From positions 1 to 64,000 of the forward strand of contig CAWIDE010000027.1 of the NCBI GenBank assembly GCA_963834715.1: a DNA stretch of 64,000 nucleotides. The letters are read 5' to 3'. The first letter of the stretch is position 1. Each line of letters starts with the position of its first letter. The translations under genes and the position numbers were made by a program. The notes under the pieces were generated by a model. It had not been told where the DNA came from and did not search any database. It saw only the letters and a list, made by a program, of their open reading frames with translations. Of the stretch, positions 1-8,172 are shown piece by piece. The DNA comes from CAVSUZ01 sp963834715. Its GTDB lineage: Bacteria; Pseudomonadota; Alphaproteobacteria; Acetobacterales; Acetobacteraceae.

Positions 1-255
1 CCACATAGAACCCTCCTGTCTGAAGAGAAGCGTTCCCTCCGGCTAGCGGGTAGTTGGGAACATCATCGGCTTTCTGCGCCGGGGCCCAGAGACATAGGAA
101 CATGAATGAAATGAATAATGGTGCGCCGCACAATAATCGCCTTTATGCGGAACCTGCACGGCGCGGTCGGACGAAAGCGGCGCTTCGCCGTTCGTGCGCA
201 GATGGCCAGCTCAGGTCCGGCCACGACGGCAAAGCGAGGCGGTGGGACGGTGTTG

Positions 256-1155
256 CTAGCGCGCGGCGGCGCGGCGGACCGTTTCGCGCAGCCAGCGATG
301 GGCCTCGTAGGTGTCGACCCGGCGATGCCATAGCATGGATAGTGTGACGCGCGGGCTGGAAAATGGGAGTTCCTTGACAACCACCGGGCAGATGGTGGCG
401 AGGTCGGTGGCCACACGGCGGGAGATGACGGCGACGCGCTTCGAACCGATCAGCATGAGGGCGATAGAGAGGAACGGGACGCGAGCGACGATTTTGCGGT
501 GGAATCCATGCTCCTCGAGAGCCTCGTCCACGAATGAGGTATCGTCGCCTTTGGAGTTGATGGCGATATGGGGAGTTTCGGCGAGCGCTTTCGGGCTCAG
601 GCGCTCGATGTGCGCAAACGGGTGATCGGCGTCGAGCACAGCGACGTAGTCGTCCTCCATGATGCGCGTGGTTTTGAAGCGCTCTCCACCCTCGATGAGA
701 CCGGTGATGGCGAGGTCGACGCCGTCGCCATCGAGCATATCGAGAACATCTCTGTAACCTATGGGGCGAATATCGAGGGTGACGTCCGGGGCCGCTTCCG
801 CGACGCTGTGGACGAGGGATGCGACGAGGGCGCGTGCGGCATAGTTGTTGACAGCCAGGGTGAAGGCTCGGGTCGAGGTGGCGGGATCGAAGCTGCGCGG
901 CTCCATGGCGAGGTGTAGGACCCGCAGCGCCTCACGGACCGGTTGGGCCATTTCCTCGGCGCGCTGGGTTGGCTGCATACCTTCCGGAGTGCGAATGAAC
1001 AGCTCGTCGCCCAGGGTGGTGCGCAGGCGCGCAAGGGCGTGGCTTGTGGCCGGTTGGCTGAGGCCGAGCCGGCGGCCGGCGCGGGTCAGGTTGCGCTCCT
1101 GCATCACCGCGTCGAAGGTGACAAGGAGATTAAGGTCAAGTTGGTCCCAGTTCAT
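256..1155 (-). CDS. LysR-family transcriptional regulator
   Basis: A 299-residue protein of normal LysR length. Residues 1-65 form the winged helix-turn-helix (DLNLLVTFDAVMQERNLTRA, then SQPATSHALARLR); the rest is the periplasmic-binding-protein-like effector domain. It resembles the second LysR at 47504-48427 throughout, including NLTRAGRRLG, the phrase RTPEGM and the C-terminal WHRR segment, so the two are paralogues. It belongs by look to the NodD/NahR-like branch with an N-terminal DLNLL motif. The gene downstream on the other strand (1385) is a membrane protein; no clear target can be named. Family assignment is seen; the effector is unknown. Confidence 0.9.
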   Translation of the reverse strand: MNWDQLDLNLLVTFDAVMQERNLTRAGRRLGLSQPATSHALARLRTTLGDELFIRTPEGMQPTQRAEEMAQPVREALRVLHLAMEPRSFDPATSTRAFTLAVNNYAARALVASLVHSVAEAAPDVTLDIRPIGYRDVLDMLDGDGVDLAITGLIEGGERFKTTRIMEDDYVAVLDADHPFAHIERLSPKALAETPHIAINSKGDDTSFVDEALEEHGFHRKIVARVPFLSIALMLIGSKRVAVISRRVATDLATICPVVVKELPFSSPRVTLSMLWHRRVDTYEAHRWLRETVRRAAAR

Positions 1156-1265
1156 GATCAGGCATTTTTCGGCTTAGGGGCGGTATATATGTTGCAATGC
1201 ACAAAAGTGGAGAGGCCTCGCGAGGGTGCGGCGCTCCGACGTCGTTGCGAAGATGGTCGGGGTGA

Positions 1266-1286
1266 TCCTTGGGTCAAGCCCAAGGA
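1266..1286. repeat. Dispersed palindrome, 8-bp perfect stem
   Basis: TCCTTGGG and CCCAAGGA flank the loop TCAAG. It lies in the non-coding space between the divergent LysR gene and the membrane-protein gene. It has the form of the short dispersed palindromes (stem, TCAAG-type loop, stem) common between genes in Alphaproteobacteria. It is too far from any gene end to be an obvious terminator. Confidence 0.55.
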
Positions 1287-1384
1287 CATGGCCCGGCCAT
1301 AACGGGTTCTGGCGGGGTGTTTGGCCCTTTTTCGTACTCGGAAGGTGCATTGACCGGCGGGTGTGGCGGGATCAAAGCTGCCGC

Positions 1385-1822
1385 ATGTCGTCACTGTGGA
1401 ACCGGGTTATAGGGGGATTCGTCGCTGGCGCCCTGTCGGTGCTGACCTTTCATCAGGCCATGGTTGGGGTGCTCCATGCGACGGGAGTGATCGGGTTCGC
1501 CCCGTTCCCGATGGGCCTGGTGGGACCGCTCCATGTCCCGCAGTTGGTGGATTTGTGCTTCTGGGGTGGCGTGTGGGGGGTGCTCTTTGCGTTCGTCTCG
1601 CCGGGGGCGCCGGGCTCGCCGTGGGTGCAGGGAATTGCACTGGGCATCGCGGCGGTGCTGGCGGCGCATCTAATCGTGGCGCCGCTGAAGGGTGGGTCGA
1701 TTTATCAGGGCTGGGAGCCGCGGCGGTTGGCGATCTCCCTGGCGATTAACTGCTTCTGGGGGATTGGGGTCGCGTTGATCCTGCCGTCTCTGCAGGGGTC
1801 GAGGAGTTTGCGGCGGGTATGA
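1385..1822 (+). CDS. Predicted four-helix membrane protein of unknown function
   Basis: A 145-residue hydrophobic protein starting MSSLWNRVIGGFVAGALSVL. Four likely membrane segments are visible: about residues 7-29, 47-68, 80-101 and 115-135. The ATG at 1385 was preferred to an in-frame ATG at 1226 because the extra residues are poorly hydrophobic and cross the palindrome at 1266. Similar short four-helix proteins are common as conserved hypotheticals in Rhodospirillales. No catalytic or transport motif is visible, so no function is given. Confidence 0.65.
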   Translation: MSSLWNRVIGGFVAGALSVLTFHQAMVGVLHATGVIGFAPFPMGLVGPLHVPQLVDLCFWGGVWGVLFAFVSPGAPGSPWVQGIALGIAAVLAAHLIVAPLKGGSIYQGWEPRRLAISLAINCFWGIGVALILPSLQGSRSLRRV

Positions 1823-1854
1823 TCGCGGGCCGGGCGACGTCGTTTTAAGACCGA

Positions 1855-1879
1855 CCCCGGATCGATGTCCGGGGCAGGC
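1855..1879. repeat. Dispersed palindrome CCCCGG-N8-CCGGGG, copy 1
   Basis: CCCCGG (1855-1860) and CCGGGG (1869-1874) enclose ATCGATGT and are followed by CAGGC. Almost the same 25 bases occur again at 3990-4014, inside a coding sequence. Here it lies in the gap before the serine hydrolase gene. Confidence 0.6.
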
Positions 1880-1925
1880 ACGGAGGGCCTCAGAGGTGGG
1901 ACAGAGAGCCGCGGAGGGGGATTGT

Positions 1926-3038
1926 ATGCCGCCGAGTTTCCCGCTTGTTGAAAGCGATCCGGCCAGTCTGCGGCTGGCACAGAAACCACTGGATCGCCTC
2001 GATGAGCTCATCCGGCAGCATATCGAGGAGGGCCGGTATCCTGGCGCGCAGATCGCGATCGCGCGGCACGGCAAGCTGGCGGTGTTCCGGACCTACGGCG
2101 ACGCCCGGACGGAGGGGACGCGGGTGCCTGCGACCAATGACACTCTGTTCCTGCTGTTTTCCCAGACCAAGGTGCTCACCTCGGCGGCGGTGTGGGCGCT
2201 AGTGGAAGAGGGCCGGCTGTCGTTCATGGACCGCGTTGCCGATCATCTTCCGGAGTTTGCGACGGGCGGCAAGGCGGAGATTACGCTGCACCAGGTGATG
2301 ACGCACACGGGCGGCTTTCCGAACGGCGATGTTTCGCGGGCGAGCTGGACGGACCATGCGTGGATGCGGGCGGAAGTTTGCAATTTCACGCTGGAGTGGG
2401 CCCCGGGGTCGCGCCTGCAGTACCACCGCCGTGCGGGGCATTTGGCCCAGGCGATGGTGATCGAGGCGGTGACCGGGCAGGATTATCGTGAGGTAATCAG
2501 GAGCAAGGTGATCGCACGACTCGGGCTCGAGAACGAGATATTTGTGGGCGTACCGCGCGAACAGCAGGTGCGGTGCGCGGACACTTATGCGCCGGAGCCG
2601 CGGGACAACTCGGCCGAGTTCCGGGCGGCTGGGTTGCCAAGCGGGGGCGGCTTTGCGACCGCGCGGGGTATGGCGGCGTTCTTTCAGATGCTGGCGCAGC
2701 GCGGGCGGCTGGGCGATGTTCGGCTGTTTTCACCGCGATTGATTGCGTACGTCTCGCGCAATCATACTGCCGAGATGGGGGATGCGTATATGGACGGGAT
2801 GCCTATGCATCGCGGTCTGGGGCCGCATGTGCGTGGCGAGAGTGAGCGTATTCGGGGGCTTGGGACGATTGCGGCGCCGGAGACGTTCGGGCATGGCGGC
2901 GTGGGTTCGAGTTATTCCTGGTGCGATCCAACCAGCGGATTATCGTTCACGTATCTGACGAATTTCGTGCAGCCTGATCCGTGGCACTCGGTGCGGCTTG
3001 ACCGGATCAGCAACCTGGTGCACGCGGCGATTGATTAG
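1926..3038 (+). CDS. Serine hydrolase, class C beta-lactamase/esterase fold
   Basis: A 370-residue member of the beta-lactamase-related serine hydrolases (EstB/penicillin-binding-protein-like fold). The nucleophile motif S-x-x-K is SQTK at residues 79-82. A Tyr in LQYHRRAG matches the usual Y-x-N/S site, though the third residue is Arg rather than Asn. The C-terminal H-x-G motif is FGHGGVGSS. No signal peptide is seen, so it is probably cytoplasmic and more likely an esterase or amidohydrolase than a resistance enzyme. The ATG at 1926 was chosen over 1896 because GGAGGGG sits just before it. Substrate unknown. Confidence 0.85.
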   Translation: MPPSFPLVESDPASLRLAQKPLDRLDELIRQHIEEGRYPGAQIAIARHGKLAVFRTYGDARTEGTRVPATNDTLFLLFSQTKVLTSAAVWALVEEGRLSFMDRVADHLPEFATGGKAEITLHQVMTHTGGFPNGDVSRASWTDHAWMRAEVCNFTLEWAPGSRLQYHRRAGHLAQAMVIEAVTGQDYREVIRSKVIARLGLENEIFVGVPREQQVRCADTYAPEPRDNSAEFRAAGLPSGGGFATARGMAAFFQMLAQRGRLGDVRLFSPRLIAYVSRNHTAEMGDAYMDGMPMHRGLGPHVRGESERIRGLGTIAAPETFGHGGVGSSYSWCDPTSGLSFTYLTNFVQPDPWHSVRLDRISNLVHAAID

Positions 3039-3152
3039 CGATCGAGAAAGATGCCGGGCATGCGAGGCGGTTGGGGATGGTTTTCAGGTTCGCTGGAGTT
3101 GAAGGCGGGGTGGTTCTCGATGCGAGGATCCTCGCAGCAGCGGGGGTAAAGA

Positions 3153-3935
3153 ATGAAGAGATTTGAGGGTAAAGTTGCGATCGTGACGGGAGCGGCCAGC
3201 GGGATCGGGAAGGGGATTGCGCAGGCGTTCGCGGGGGAAGGTGGTCATGTGGTGATTGCCGATGTGAATCTGGCGGCGGCGGAGCAAGCGGCACGAGAGG
3301 TGCGTGCGTGCGGGCCGAAGGCGTTGGCGGTAGCGATGGATGTTACGAATGAAGAGCAGGTGCAGGCGGGTGTCGCGGCGGCCGTGGAGGCGTTCGGGCG
3401 GATTGACGTTCTGGTGAGCAACGCCGGGGTTCAGATTGTGAAGCCGGTGCACGAACTGCCGTATGCGGATTGGCGAAAGCTGGTGGCGATCCATCTTGAC
3501 GGCGCATTTCTTACCACGAAAGCGTGCCTTAATTACATGTATGCTCAGGGAAGCGGCGCGATTGTCTATATGGGATCGGTGCATTCGAAGGAGGCGTCGC
3601 GGCTGAAGGCTCCGTATGTAGCTGCCAAGCATGGTTTAATCGGCTTATGCAAGGTAGTGGCGAAGGAGGGTGCGTCCCGTAACGTGCGGGCTAACGTGGT
3701 CTGCCCGGGTTTTGTGCGGACGCAACTGGTGGAGAAGCAGATCCCAGAACAGGCAAAGGAGCTGGGGATAAGCGAGCAGGAAGTGGTAAAGAACGTAATG
3801 TTGCGGGAAACGGTGGATGGGGAGTTTACCACTATCGCTGATGTCGCGGAGGCCGTGCTGTATTTTGCAGGGTTCCCCAGCAATGCCCTGACAGGGCAGT
3901 CGATTGTTGTCAGTCACGGATGGTTCATGCAGTAG
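3153..3935 (+). CDS. bdhA: D-3-hydroxybutyrate dehydrogenase (SDR family)
   Basis: A 260-residue classical short-chain dehydrogenase. The NAD-binding TGAASGIG motif is at residues 12-19, the NAG motif at 90-92, and the catalytic Ser142, Tyr155 and Lys159 are in place (KAPYVAAKHG). The C-terminal LTGQSIVVSHGWFMQ is characteristic of 3-hydroxybutyrate dehydrogenases (EC 1.1.1.30), which interconvert 3-hydroxybutyrate and acetoacetate with NAD in polyhydroxybutyrate and ketone-body turnover. Length is typical. The next gene starts 15 bases downstream on the same strand, so the two may be co-transcribed. Confidence 0.9.
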   Translation: MKRFEGKVAIVTGAASGIGKGIAQAFAGEGGHVVIADVNLAAAEQAAREVRACGPKALAVAMDVTNEEQVQAGVAAAVEAFGRIDVLVSNAGVQIVKPVHELPYADWRKLVAIHLDGAFLTTKACLNYMYAQGSGAIVYMGSVHSKEASRLKAPYVAAKHGLIGLCKVVAKEGASRNVRANVVCPGFVRTQLVEKQIPEQAKELGISEQEVVKNVMLRETVDGEFTTIADVAEAVLYFAGFPSNALTGQSIVVSHGWFMQ

Positions 3936-3949
3936 GGCGGTGGTCGTCC

Positions 3950-4981
3950 ATGGGCATGATGGTTAATGGGCGTTGGGAGCGGGACAATACCCCGGATCGG
4001 GGTCCGGGGCAGGCTGGTCTGCCGACCGAGGAGGGCCATTTTGTCCGTTCCGAGACCACTTTCCGCAACTTCATTGTGCCGGGTGGAGAATTTCCGCCCG
4101 AAAGCGGCCGTTATCACTTGTACGTTTCATGGGCGTGTCCCTGGGCGCATCGCACTCTGATTTTTCGCAAGCTGAAGGGGTTGGATGCGCATATCGGCCT
4201 CTCGGCAACGCACTGGCTGATGGGGGAAGAGGGTTGGACGTTTCATGTGGCGGACGGGGTTATTCCCGATCCGCTAGGCGCGCATGCTTTGCATGAGGTG
4301 TACTCACGTGCGGACCCGGGTTATACAGGACGGGTAAATGTACCGGTGCTGTATGACCTGCGCACGAACCGGATCGTCTCGAACGAGTTTGCCGATATTA
4401 TTCGTATGTTCAACAGCGCGTTCGACCAGGTGGGGGCGGCGGCAGGAGATTACTATCCTGAGGCGTTGCGGGGAGAGATCGATGCACTAAACGAGCGGAT
4501 TTATGCGACGGTGAACAATGGGGTTTACCGGGCCGGGTTTGCCACGACACAGCAGGCGTATGATGCTGCAGTGGCTGCTTTGTTCGAAACGCTGGATTGG
4601 CTGGAGGAGCGGCTTTCCGGCAGCAGATTTTTATGTGGCGACCCGCTGACCGAGGCGGACTGGCGCCTGTTTACGACGCTGATCCGGTTTGACGCGGTGT
4701 ATTATATACACTTCATGTGCAACATACGAGCTCTGGCAGACTATCCGGCGCTATGGGATTATACCAAGCGGCTGCTGGAGGTGCCTGGGGTGGCGGAAAC
4801 GGTGAACCTCGATCACATAAAGCGCCACTATTATCTGAGCCATCCGTGGATTGACCCGACGGGGATTGTCCCACTCGATTTCGAGAAGGATGTGGCACTA
4901 CTGGCTAAATCATACGGCGCTTCGAGCCGGCCTTTCCCGCAAGCGGGAGAGGCGCTCGCCGAATCGGAGCCCCCGCAATAG
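3950..4981 (+). CDS. Glutathionyl-hydroquinone reductase (YqjG/Xi-class GST)
   Basis: A 343-residue Xi-class glutathione transferase. The catalytic Cys is in ACPWAHRTLIF (about residue 63), followed by the SNEFADIIRMFN glutathione-site segment and the C-terminal all-helical domain. Such enzymes use glutathione to reduce glutathionyl-(hydro)quinones back to hydroquinones in the cytoplasm. Starts at 3950, 3956 and 3959 are all possible; none has a strong ribosome site. Residues about 14-27 (PDRGPGQAGLPTE) are encoded by a dispersed palindromic repeat and are longer than the usual linker between the NG-W start and F-V-R-S, so the repeat seems to have been absorbed into the protein. Confidence 0.88.
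   Translation: MGMMVNGRWERDNTPDRGPGQAGLPTEEGHFVRSETTFRNFIVPGGEFPPESGRYHLYVSWACPWAHRTLIFRKLKGLDAHIGLSATHWLMGEEGWTFHVADGVIPDPLGAHALHEVYSRADPGYTGRVNVPVLYDLRTNRIVSNEFADIIRMFNSAFDQVGAAAGDYYPEALRGEIDALNERIYATVNNGVYRAGFATTQQAYDAAVAALFETLDWLEERLSGSRFLCGDPLTEADWRLFTTLIRFDAVYYIHFMCNIRALADYPALWDYTKRLLEVPGVAETVNLDHIKRHYYLSHPWIDPTGIVPLDFEKDVALLAKSYGASSRPFPQAGEALAESEPPQ
3990..4014. repeat. Dispersed palindrome CCCCGG-N8-CCGGGG, copy 2, inside a coding sequence
   Basis: Differs from the copy at 1855-1879 at only two loop positions and is likewise followed by CAGGC. It lies in frame near the 5' end of the glutathionyl-hydroquinone reductase gene. Confidence 0.65.
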
Positions 4982-5110
4982 CAAGCGCTATTGCAATCCC
5001 AGCGTTCGTTATGGCTCTCCTCTTTGTCTTGAAGATTCTGGATCACCAACGTTCGTCCTGGAGCAAATGCACGGCCGAGCCGTCGTGTATCCGCGGAATT
5101 TAAGGATCGA

Positions 5111-5133
5111 GGCGCCCTGTATCGCAGGGCGCC
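5111..5133 (-). terminator. Strong stem-loop between convergent genes, possible terminator
   Basis: GGCGCCCTG (5111-5119) pairs perfectly with CAGGGCGCC (5125-5133) over a five-base loop. It sits just past the stop of the peptidoglycan-binding gene (minus strand) and downstream of the glutathionyl-hydroquinone reductase gene (plus strand). No long T tract follows on either strand, so termination is an inference. Confidence 0.5.
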
Positions 5134-5140
5134 CCCCGAC

Positions 5141-5929
5141 TTATTGACCAGTTTGACCGGTACTACCGGACCCGTTGGAGCCGTTGCCGTTATTCCCCAT
5201 GCTGCTGGCTTGACCGGAACCGGAACCGTTGGGGTTTAGGTTGTTATTCTGCCCGTTTAAGCTTTGGTTGTACGAATGGCCTTGGTTGCTACCGGTCTGG
5301 TTCTCTCCATTGTTGTAGTTAGTATTGCCCATGCCGGTGCTAGGATTGTATTTCGGGTTGTTAGCCTGATTCATGCCATTCTTATAGTTGGTATTCGGGT
5401 TATTGCTGCTCTGGTTCATGCCGGAATTGTAGTTGTTTGGATTATAGCCTTGGTTCGCTCCGGGATTGTAGTTTGCGGTATTATTGTTGAAGCCCTGCCC
5501 GTTCTGGTTGCCGAAATTGCCGCCGTATTGCGACTGATTCTGGCCGAAGATACCGAGATCTGCCAGCGTTTGATAGTTTAGTAGGCCGCTTGGTTGTAGT
5601 CCGCGCTGTTGCTGAAAATCGCGCACGCCGCTCTGGGTTTCGGGTCCCCAGGTGCCATCGACGTTGCCATGATAGAGGCCAAGCTGTCCCAAGCGGTCCT
5701 GGATCCGCTGGATCATGCTTGTGCTCAGCGGGCCGAGGGTCTGAGTGTTTTCAGATTGCTGGTAATTTCCGCTGGAGGTGCCGTAGGGGTTGTTAGATCC
5801 ATTCTGACCGTAGGTAGTGGCGCCATTGTTCATGCCGTTCTGGCTATTGTTCATACCATAGCCGCTGTTACTATTATAGCCGCTATTGTAGCTGTTCTGA
5901 TCATTGCCATTATATGCCCCATTGCTCAT
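5141..5929 (-). CDS. Asn/Gln-rich peptidoglycan-binding-domain protein, body
   Basis: 262 residues. A PG_binding_1 domain spans about residues 69-128: MIQRIQDRLGQLGLYHGNVD, then GTWGPETQSGVRDFQQQRGL. It is flanked by long low-complexity segments built of Asn, Gln, Gly, Ser and Tyr, with repeated NNPNTNYKNG/NNPKYNPS-type units. The part lacks a secretion signal, but a Sec signal peptide in the neighbouring frame (5926-6084) overlaps this start by four bases. One base indel near 5930 would fuse them. Presumably a secreted envelope-associated protein. Whether it is made from the internal ATG by coupling, or is a pseudogene, cannot be decided from sequence. Confidence 0.75.
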   Translation of the reverse strand: MSNGAYNGNDQNSYNSGYNSNSGYGMNNSQNGMNNGATTYGQNGSNNPYGTSSGNYQQSENTQTLGPLSTSMIQRIQDRLGQLGLYHGNVDGTWGPETQSGVRDFQQQRGLQPSGLLNYQTLADLGIFGQNQSQYGGNFGNQNGQGFNNNTANYNPGANQGYNPNNYNSGMNQSSNNPNTNYKNGMNQANNPKYNPSTGMGNTNYNNGENQTGSNQGHSYNQSLNGQNNNLNPNGSGSGQASSMGNNGNGSNGSGSTGQTGQ

Positions 5930-6084
5930 AGATAGCGATTTTGGTTGTAGGACTGGCCGTAGCTCTGATTGTAGCCTGGGTTGTTATTCGCCTGATTGTT
6001 CCAGTCCCCGTTAGTCTGGGCGAAAGCTGGTGCAGCCGCGAAAGCGCCAATTGCCAGCAGGCTCACCAGTTGATTGGTTCGCAT
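5926..6084 (-). CDS. Signal-peptide ORF upstream of the Asn-rich protein (frameshifted N-terminus)
   Basis: A 52-residue frame starts MRTNQLVSLLAIGAFAAAPA and reads into FAQ, a clear Sec signal peptide with an A-x-A-type cleavage site. It continues with Asn/Gln/Tyr-rich sequence (NNQANNNPGYNQSYGQ) of the same composition as the next ORF. The start has a GAGGAG ribosome site. It stops at TGA inside CTATGAGC, whose ATG opens the following frame. Most likely these are the first 52 residues of one protein separated by a single-base indel. Confidence 0.75.
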   Translation of the reverse strand: MRTNQLVSLLAIGAFAAAPAFAQTNGDWNNQANNNPGYNQSYGQSYNQNRYL

Positions 6085-6186
6085 ATCTTATCTCCTCTAT
6101 TTGGGAGCGCATCAAAGACCGCCCCGGAATGCCGAGAGTGAAACCGTGCTGGCGAGCAGGGGTTGCGGAGAGACGATCGCTCACAA

Positions 6187-6897
6187 TTAGGTGCGCAAGG
6201 CGATCAGATAATTAACCGCAACATCATGCGTGATGCGCCACGATCCGCTAAGAAGATCCAGCGAAAGGCCGGCCATGGCGCAAGTGGCAAGTCCCGCCTG
6301 ACGTGCCAGAGCGACAAGTTCGGAGGGAGTGATGAAACGTTGCCACTCGTGCGTACCCACAGGCAACCAGCGCAGCAGATATTCGGCGCCGACTTTGGCC
6401 GCCAGGAAAGAACGCGCCGTGCGGTTAAGGGTGGAGAGGACGATCAGACCGCCAGGCTCGGTGATGCATGCCACGGTTTGGAGAAAAGACAGTTTGTCCG
6501 ACACATGTTCGATCACCTCGAGGGCGGTAATGATGGGGAAGCGAAGTCCTTCATCGGCGAGATCCTCGGCGGTGCCAACGCGGTAGTGCAGCGGCAGGTT
6601 CTTGCCAGCAGCGTGGGCAATGGCAGCCGCGATGGTGGCGGGCGCGGCGTCGAGGCCGAGCACGTTGTGGCCATGGCGAGCGAGCGCCTCGGCGGCAATG
6701 CCCGCCCCGCAGCCGATGTCCAGCACGGGGAGGTCGGCGCGCCCTGGGAAGGCGCGGGAGGTCTGGTCTATGATCCAATCGATTCGCGCCGGGTTCATGC
6801 GGTGCAGGGCGCGCATAGGGCCGCATGGGTCCCACCAGCGCGCGGCGAGGGCGTTGAAGCGCGCGATTTCTGCCGGGGAGGCAGTGCTCTCAGACAT
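6187..6897 (-). CDS. ubiG: Ubiquinone biosynthesis O-methyltransferase
   Basis: A 236-residue class I SAM-dependent methyltransferase. Motif I is VLDIGCGAGIAAEALARHG, preceded by the UbiG-typical RFNALAARWWDPCGPMRALH, and ALEVIEHV matches the family acidic motif. UbiG performs both O-methylations in ubiquinone synthesis, on a membrane-associated complex. The ATG at 6897 (MSESTASP) was preferred to one seven codons upstream because it fits the family length. It is divergent from lysC, an arrangement often found in alphaproteobacteria. Confidence 0.93.
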   Translation of the reverse strand: MSESTASPAEIARFNALAARWWDPCGPMRALHRMNPARIDWIIDQTSRAFPGRADLPVLDIGCGAGIAAEALARHGHNVLGLDAAPATIAAAIAHAAGKNLPLHYRVGTAEDLADEGLRFPIITALEVIEHVSDKLSFLQTVACITEPGGLIVLSTLNRTARSFLAAKVGAEYLLRWLPVGTHEWQRFITPSELVALARQAGLATCAMAGLSLDLLSGSWRITHDVAVNYLIALRT

Positions 6898-6957
6898 GTT
6901 GCCGACCCATGTTGGCACCGGTATGCGGGCAAGACACCTTGGGTTTGATCATTGTCG

Positions 6958-8172
6958 ATGCGCCTTGTGATGAAGTTTGGCGGCACTTCGGTCGCGGACC
7001 TGGAGCGGATCTGCAATGTGGCCGCGCGCGTCAAGCGGGAGGTCGATGCCGGGCATCGGGTTGCTGTGGTGGTCTCGGCCATGGCGGGGGTGACGAACCA
7101 GTTGGTGGGGTGGTGCCAGGCGCTGTCTCCGCTGTTTGACGCGCGCGAGTATGACACGGTCGTTGCCACCGGAGAGCAGGTGACGACGGGGTTGCTGGCG
7201 ATCGCGCTGCATGAGGCGGGAGTGGAGGCACGGTCCTGGCAGGGGTGGCAAATCCCGATCCGGACGGATAACGCGCATGGCAAAGCGCGGATCTCGGGGA
7301 TCGAGGCGGCGGAACTGATCCGGCGCATGGAGGCCGGGCAGGTTCCGGTGGTGCCAGGGTTTCAGGGATTGGCTCCGACCGGGCGGATCACCACGCTCGG
7401 CCGCGGCGGGTCGGACCTTTCGGCGGTGGCGCTGGCCGCAGCGCTGCAGGCGGACCGGTGCGATATCTACACCGATGTGGATGGGGTCTACACCACTGAT
7501 CCGCGGATCGTGCCGAGGGCACGCAAGCTCGAGCGAATCAGCTATGAGGAGATGCTGGAGCTGGCGTCGGTGGGGGCGAAGGTGCTGCAGACGCGCAGTG
7601 TGGAATTGGCCATGAACGAAGGGGTGCGGGTGCAGGTGCTGTCCAGCTTTCAGGACCTGCCGGGCACGCTGGTGGTGGATGAGGACGAGATCGTGGAGAA
7701 ACAGAACGTCTCCGGCATCGCGTATTCGCGTGATGAGGCGAAGATCACGGTGCGGCGGGTGCCGGACCGGCCGGGCATTGCGGCGGCGATTTTCGGCGCG
7801 ATGGCCGAGCATAACGTGAACGTGGACATGATTGTGCAGAACGTGTCGGCCGAAGGCACCACGGACATGACTTTCACGGTTGGCAGAGCGGACCTGCCGC
7901 GGGCGCAGAAGGCGCTGGACGAGGTGCGGGCTCAGGTGGGGTACGCGGAGATCTTGACCGACCCGGATGTGGCAAAGATCAGCGTGGTCGGTGTCGGCAT
8001 GCGCAGCCATGCGGGGGTTGCGAACACCATGTTCCGGGCGCTGGCGGACAAGGCGATCAACATTCAGGTGATTTCGACCAGCGAGATCAAGGTGAGCGTG
8101 CTGATCGCGGCGGAATATACCGAGCTCGCGGTGCGGGCGCTGCACACGGCGTATGGCCTCGATGCTGGCTGA
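6958..8172 (+). CDS. lysC: Aspartate kinase
   Basis: A 404-residue aspartokinase (EC 2.7.2.4), the first step of lysine, threonine and methionine synthesis. The kinase domain begins MKFGGTSV and contains FQGLAPTGRITTLGRGGSD and TDVDGVYTTDPR. Two C-terminal ACT domains (about residues 260-400) provide feedback control. The ATG at 6958 gives the family-standard MRLVMKFGGTSV start; a TTG two codons earlier is possible. Its stop overlaps the start of the next gene, so lysC, the flavoprotein gene and ptsP look like one transcription unit. Confidence 0.95.
   Translation: MRLVMKFGGTSVADLERICNVAARVKREVDAGHRVAVVVSAMAGVTNQLVGWCQALSPLFDAREYDTVVATGEQVTTGLLAIALHEAGVEARSWQGWQIPIRTDNAHGKARISGIEAAELIRRMEAGQVPVVPGFQGLAPTGRITTLGRGGSDLSAVALAAALQADRCDIYTDVDGVYTTDPRIVPRARKLERISYEEMLELASVGAKVLQTRSVELAMNEGVRVQVLSSFQDLPGTLVVDEDEIVEKQNVSGIAYSRDEAKITVRRVPDRPGIAAAIFGAMAEHNVNVDMIVQNVSAEGTTDMTFTVGRADLPRAQKALDEVRAQVGYAEILTDPDVAKISVVGVGMRSHAGVANTMFRALADKAINIQVISTSEIKVSVLIAAEYTELAVRALHTAYGLDAG

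Noticed and set aside
5264..5581. Hydrophobic plus-strand ORF of 105 residues
   Set aside because: Complement of Asn/Gln codons reads as Val/Ile/Leu; an artefact of the low-complexity minus-strand gene.
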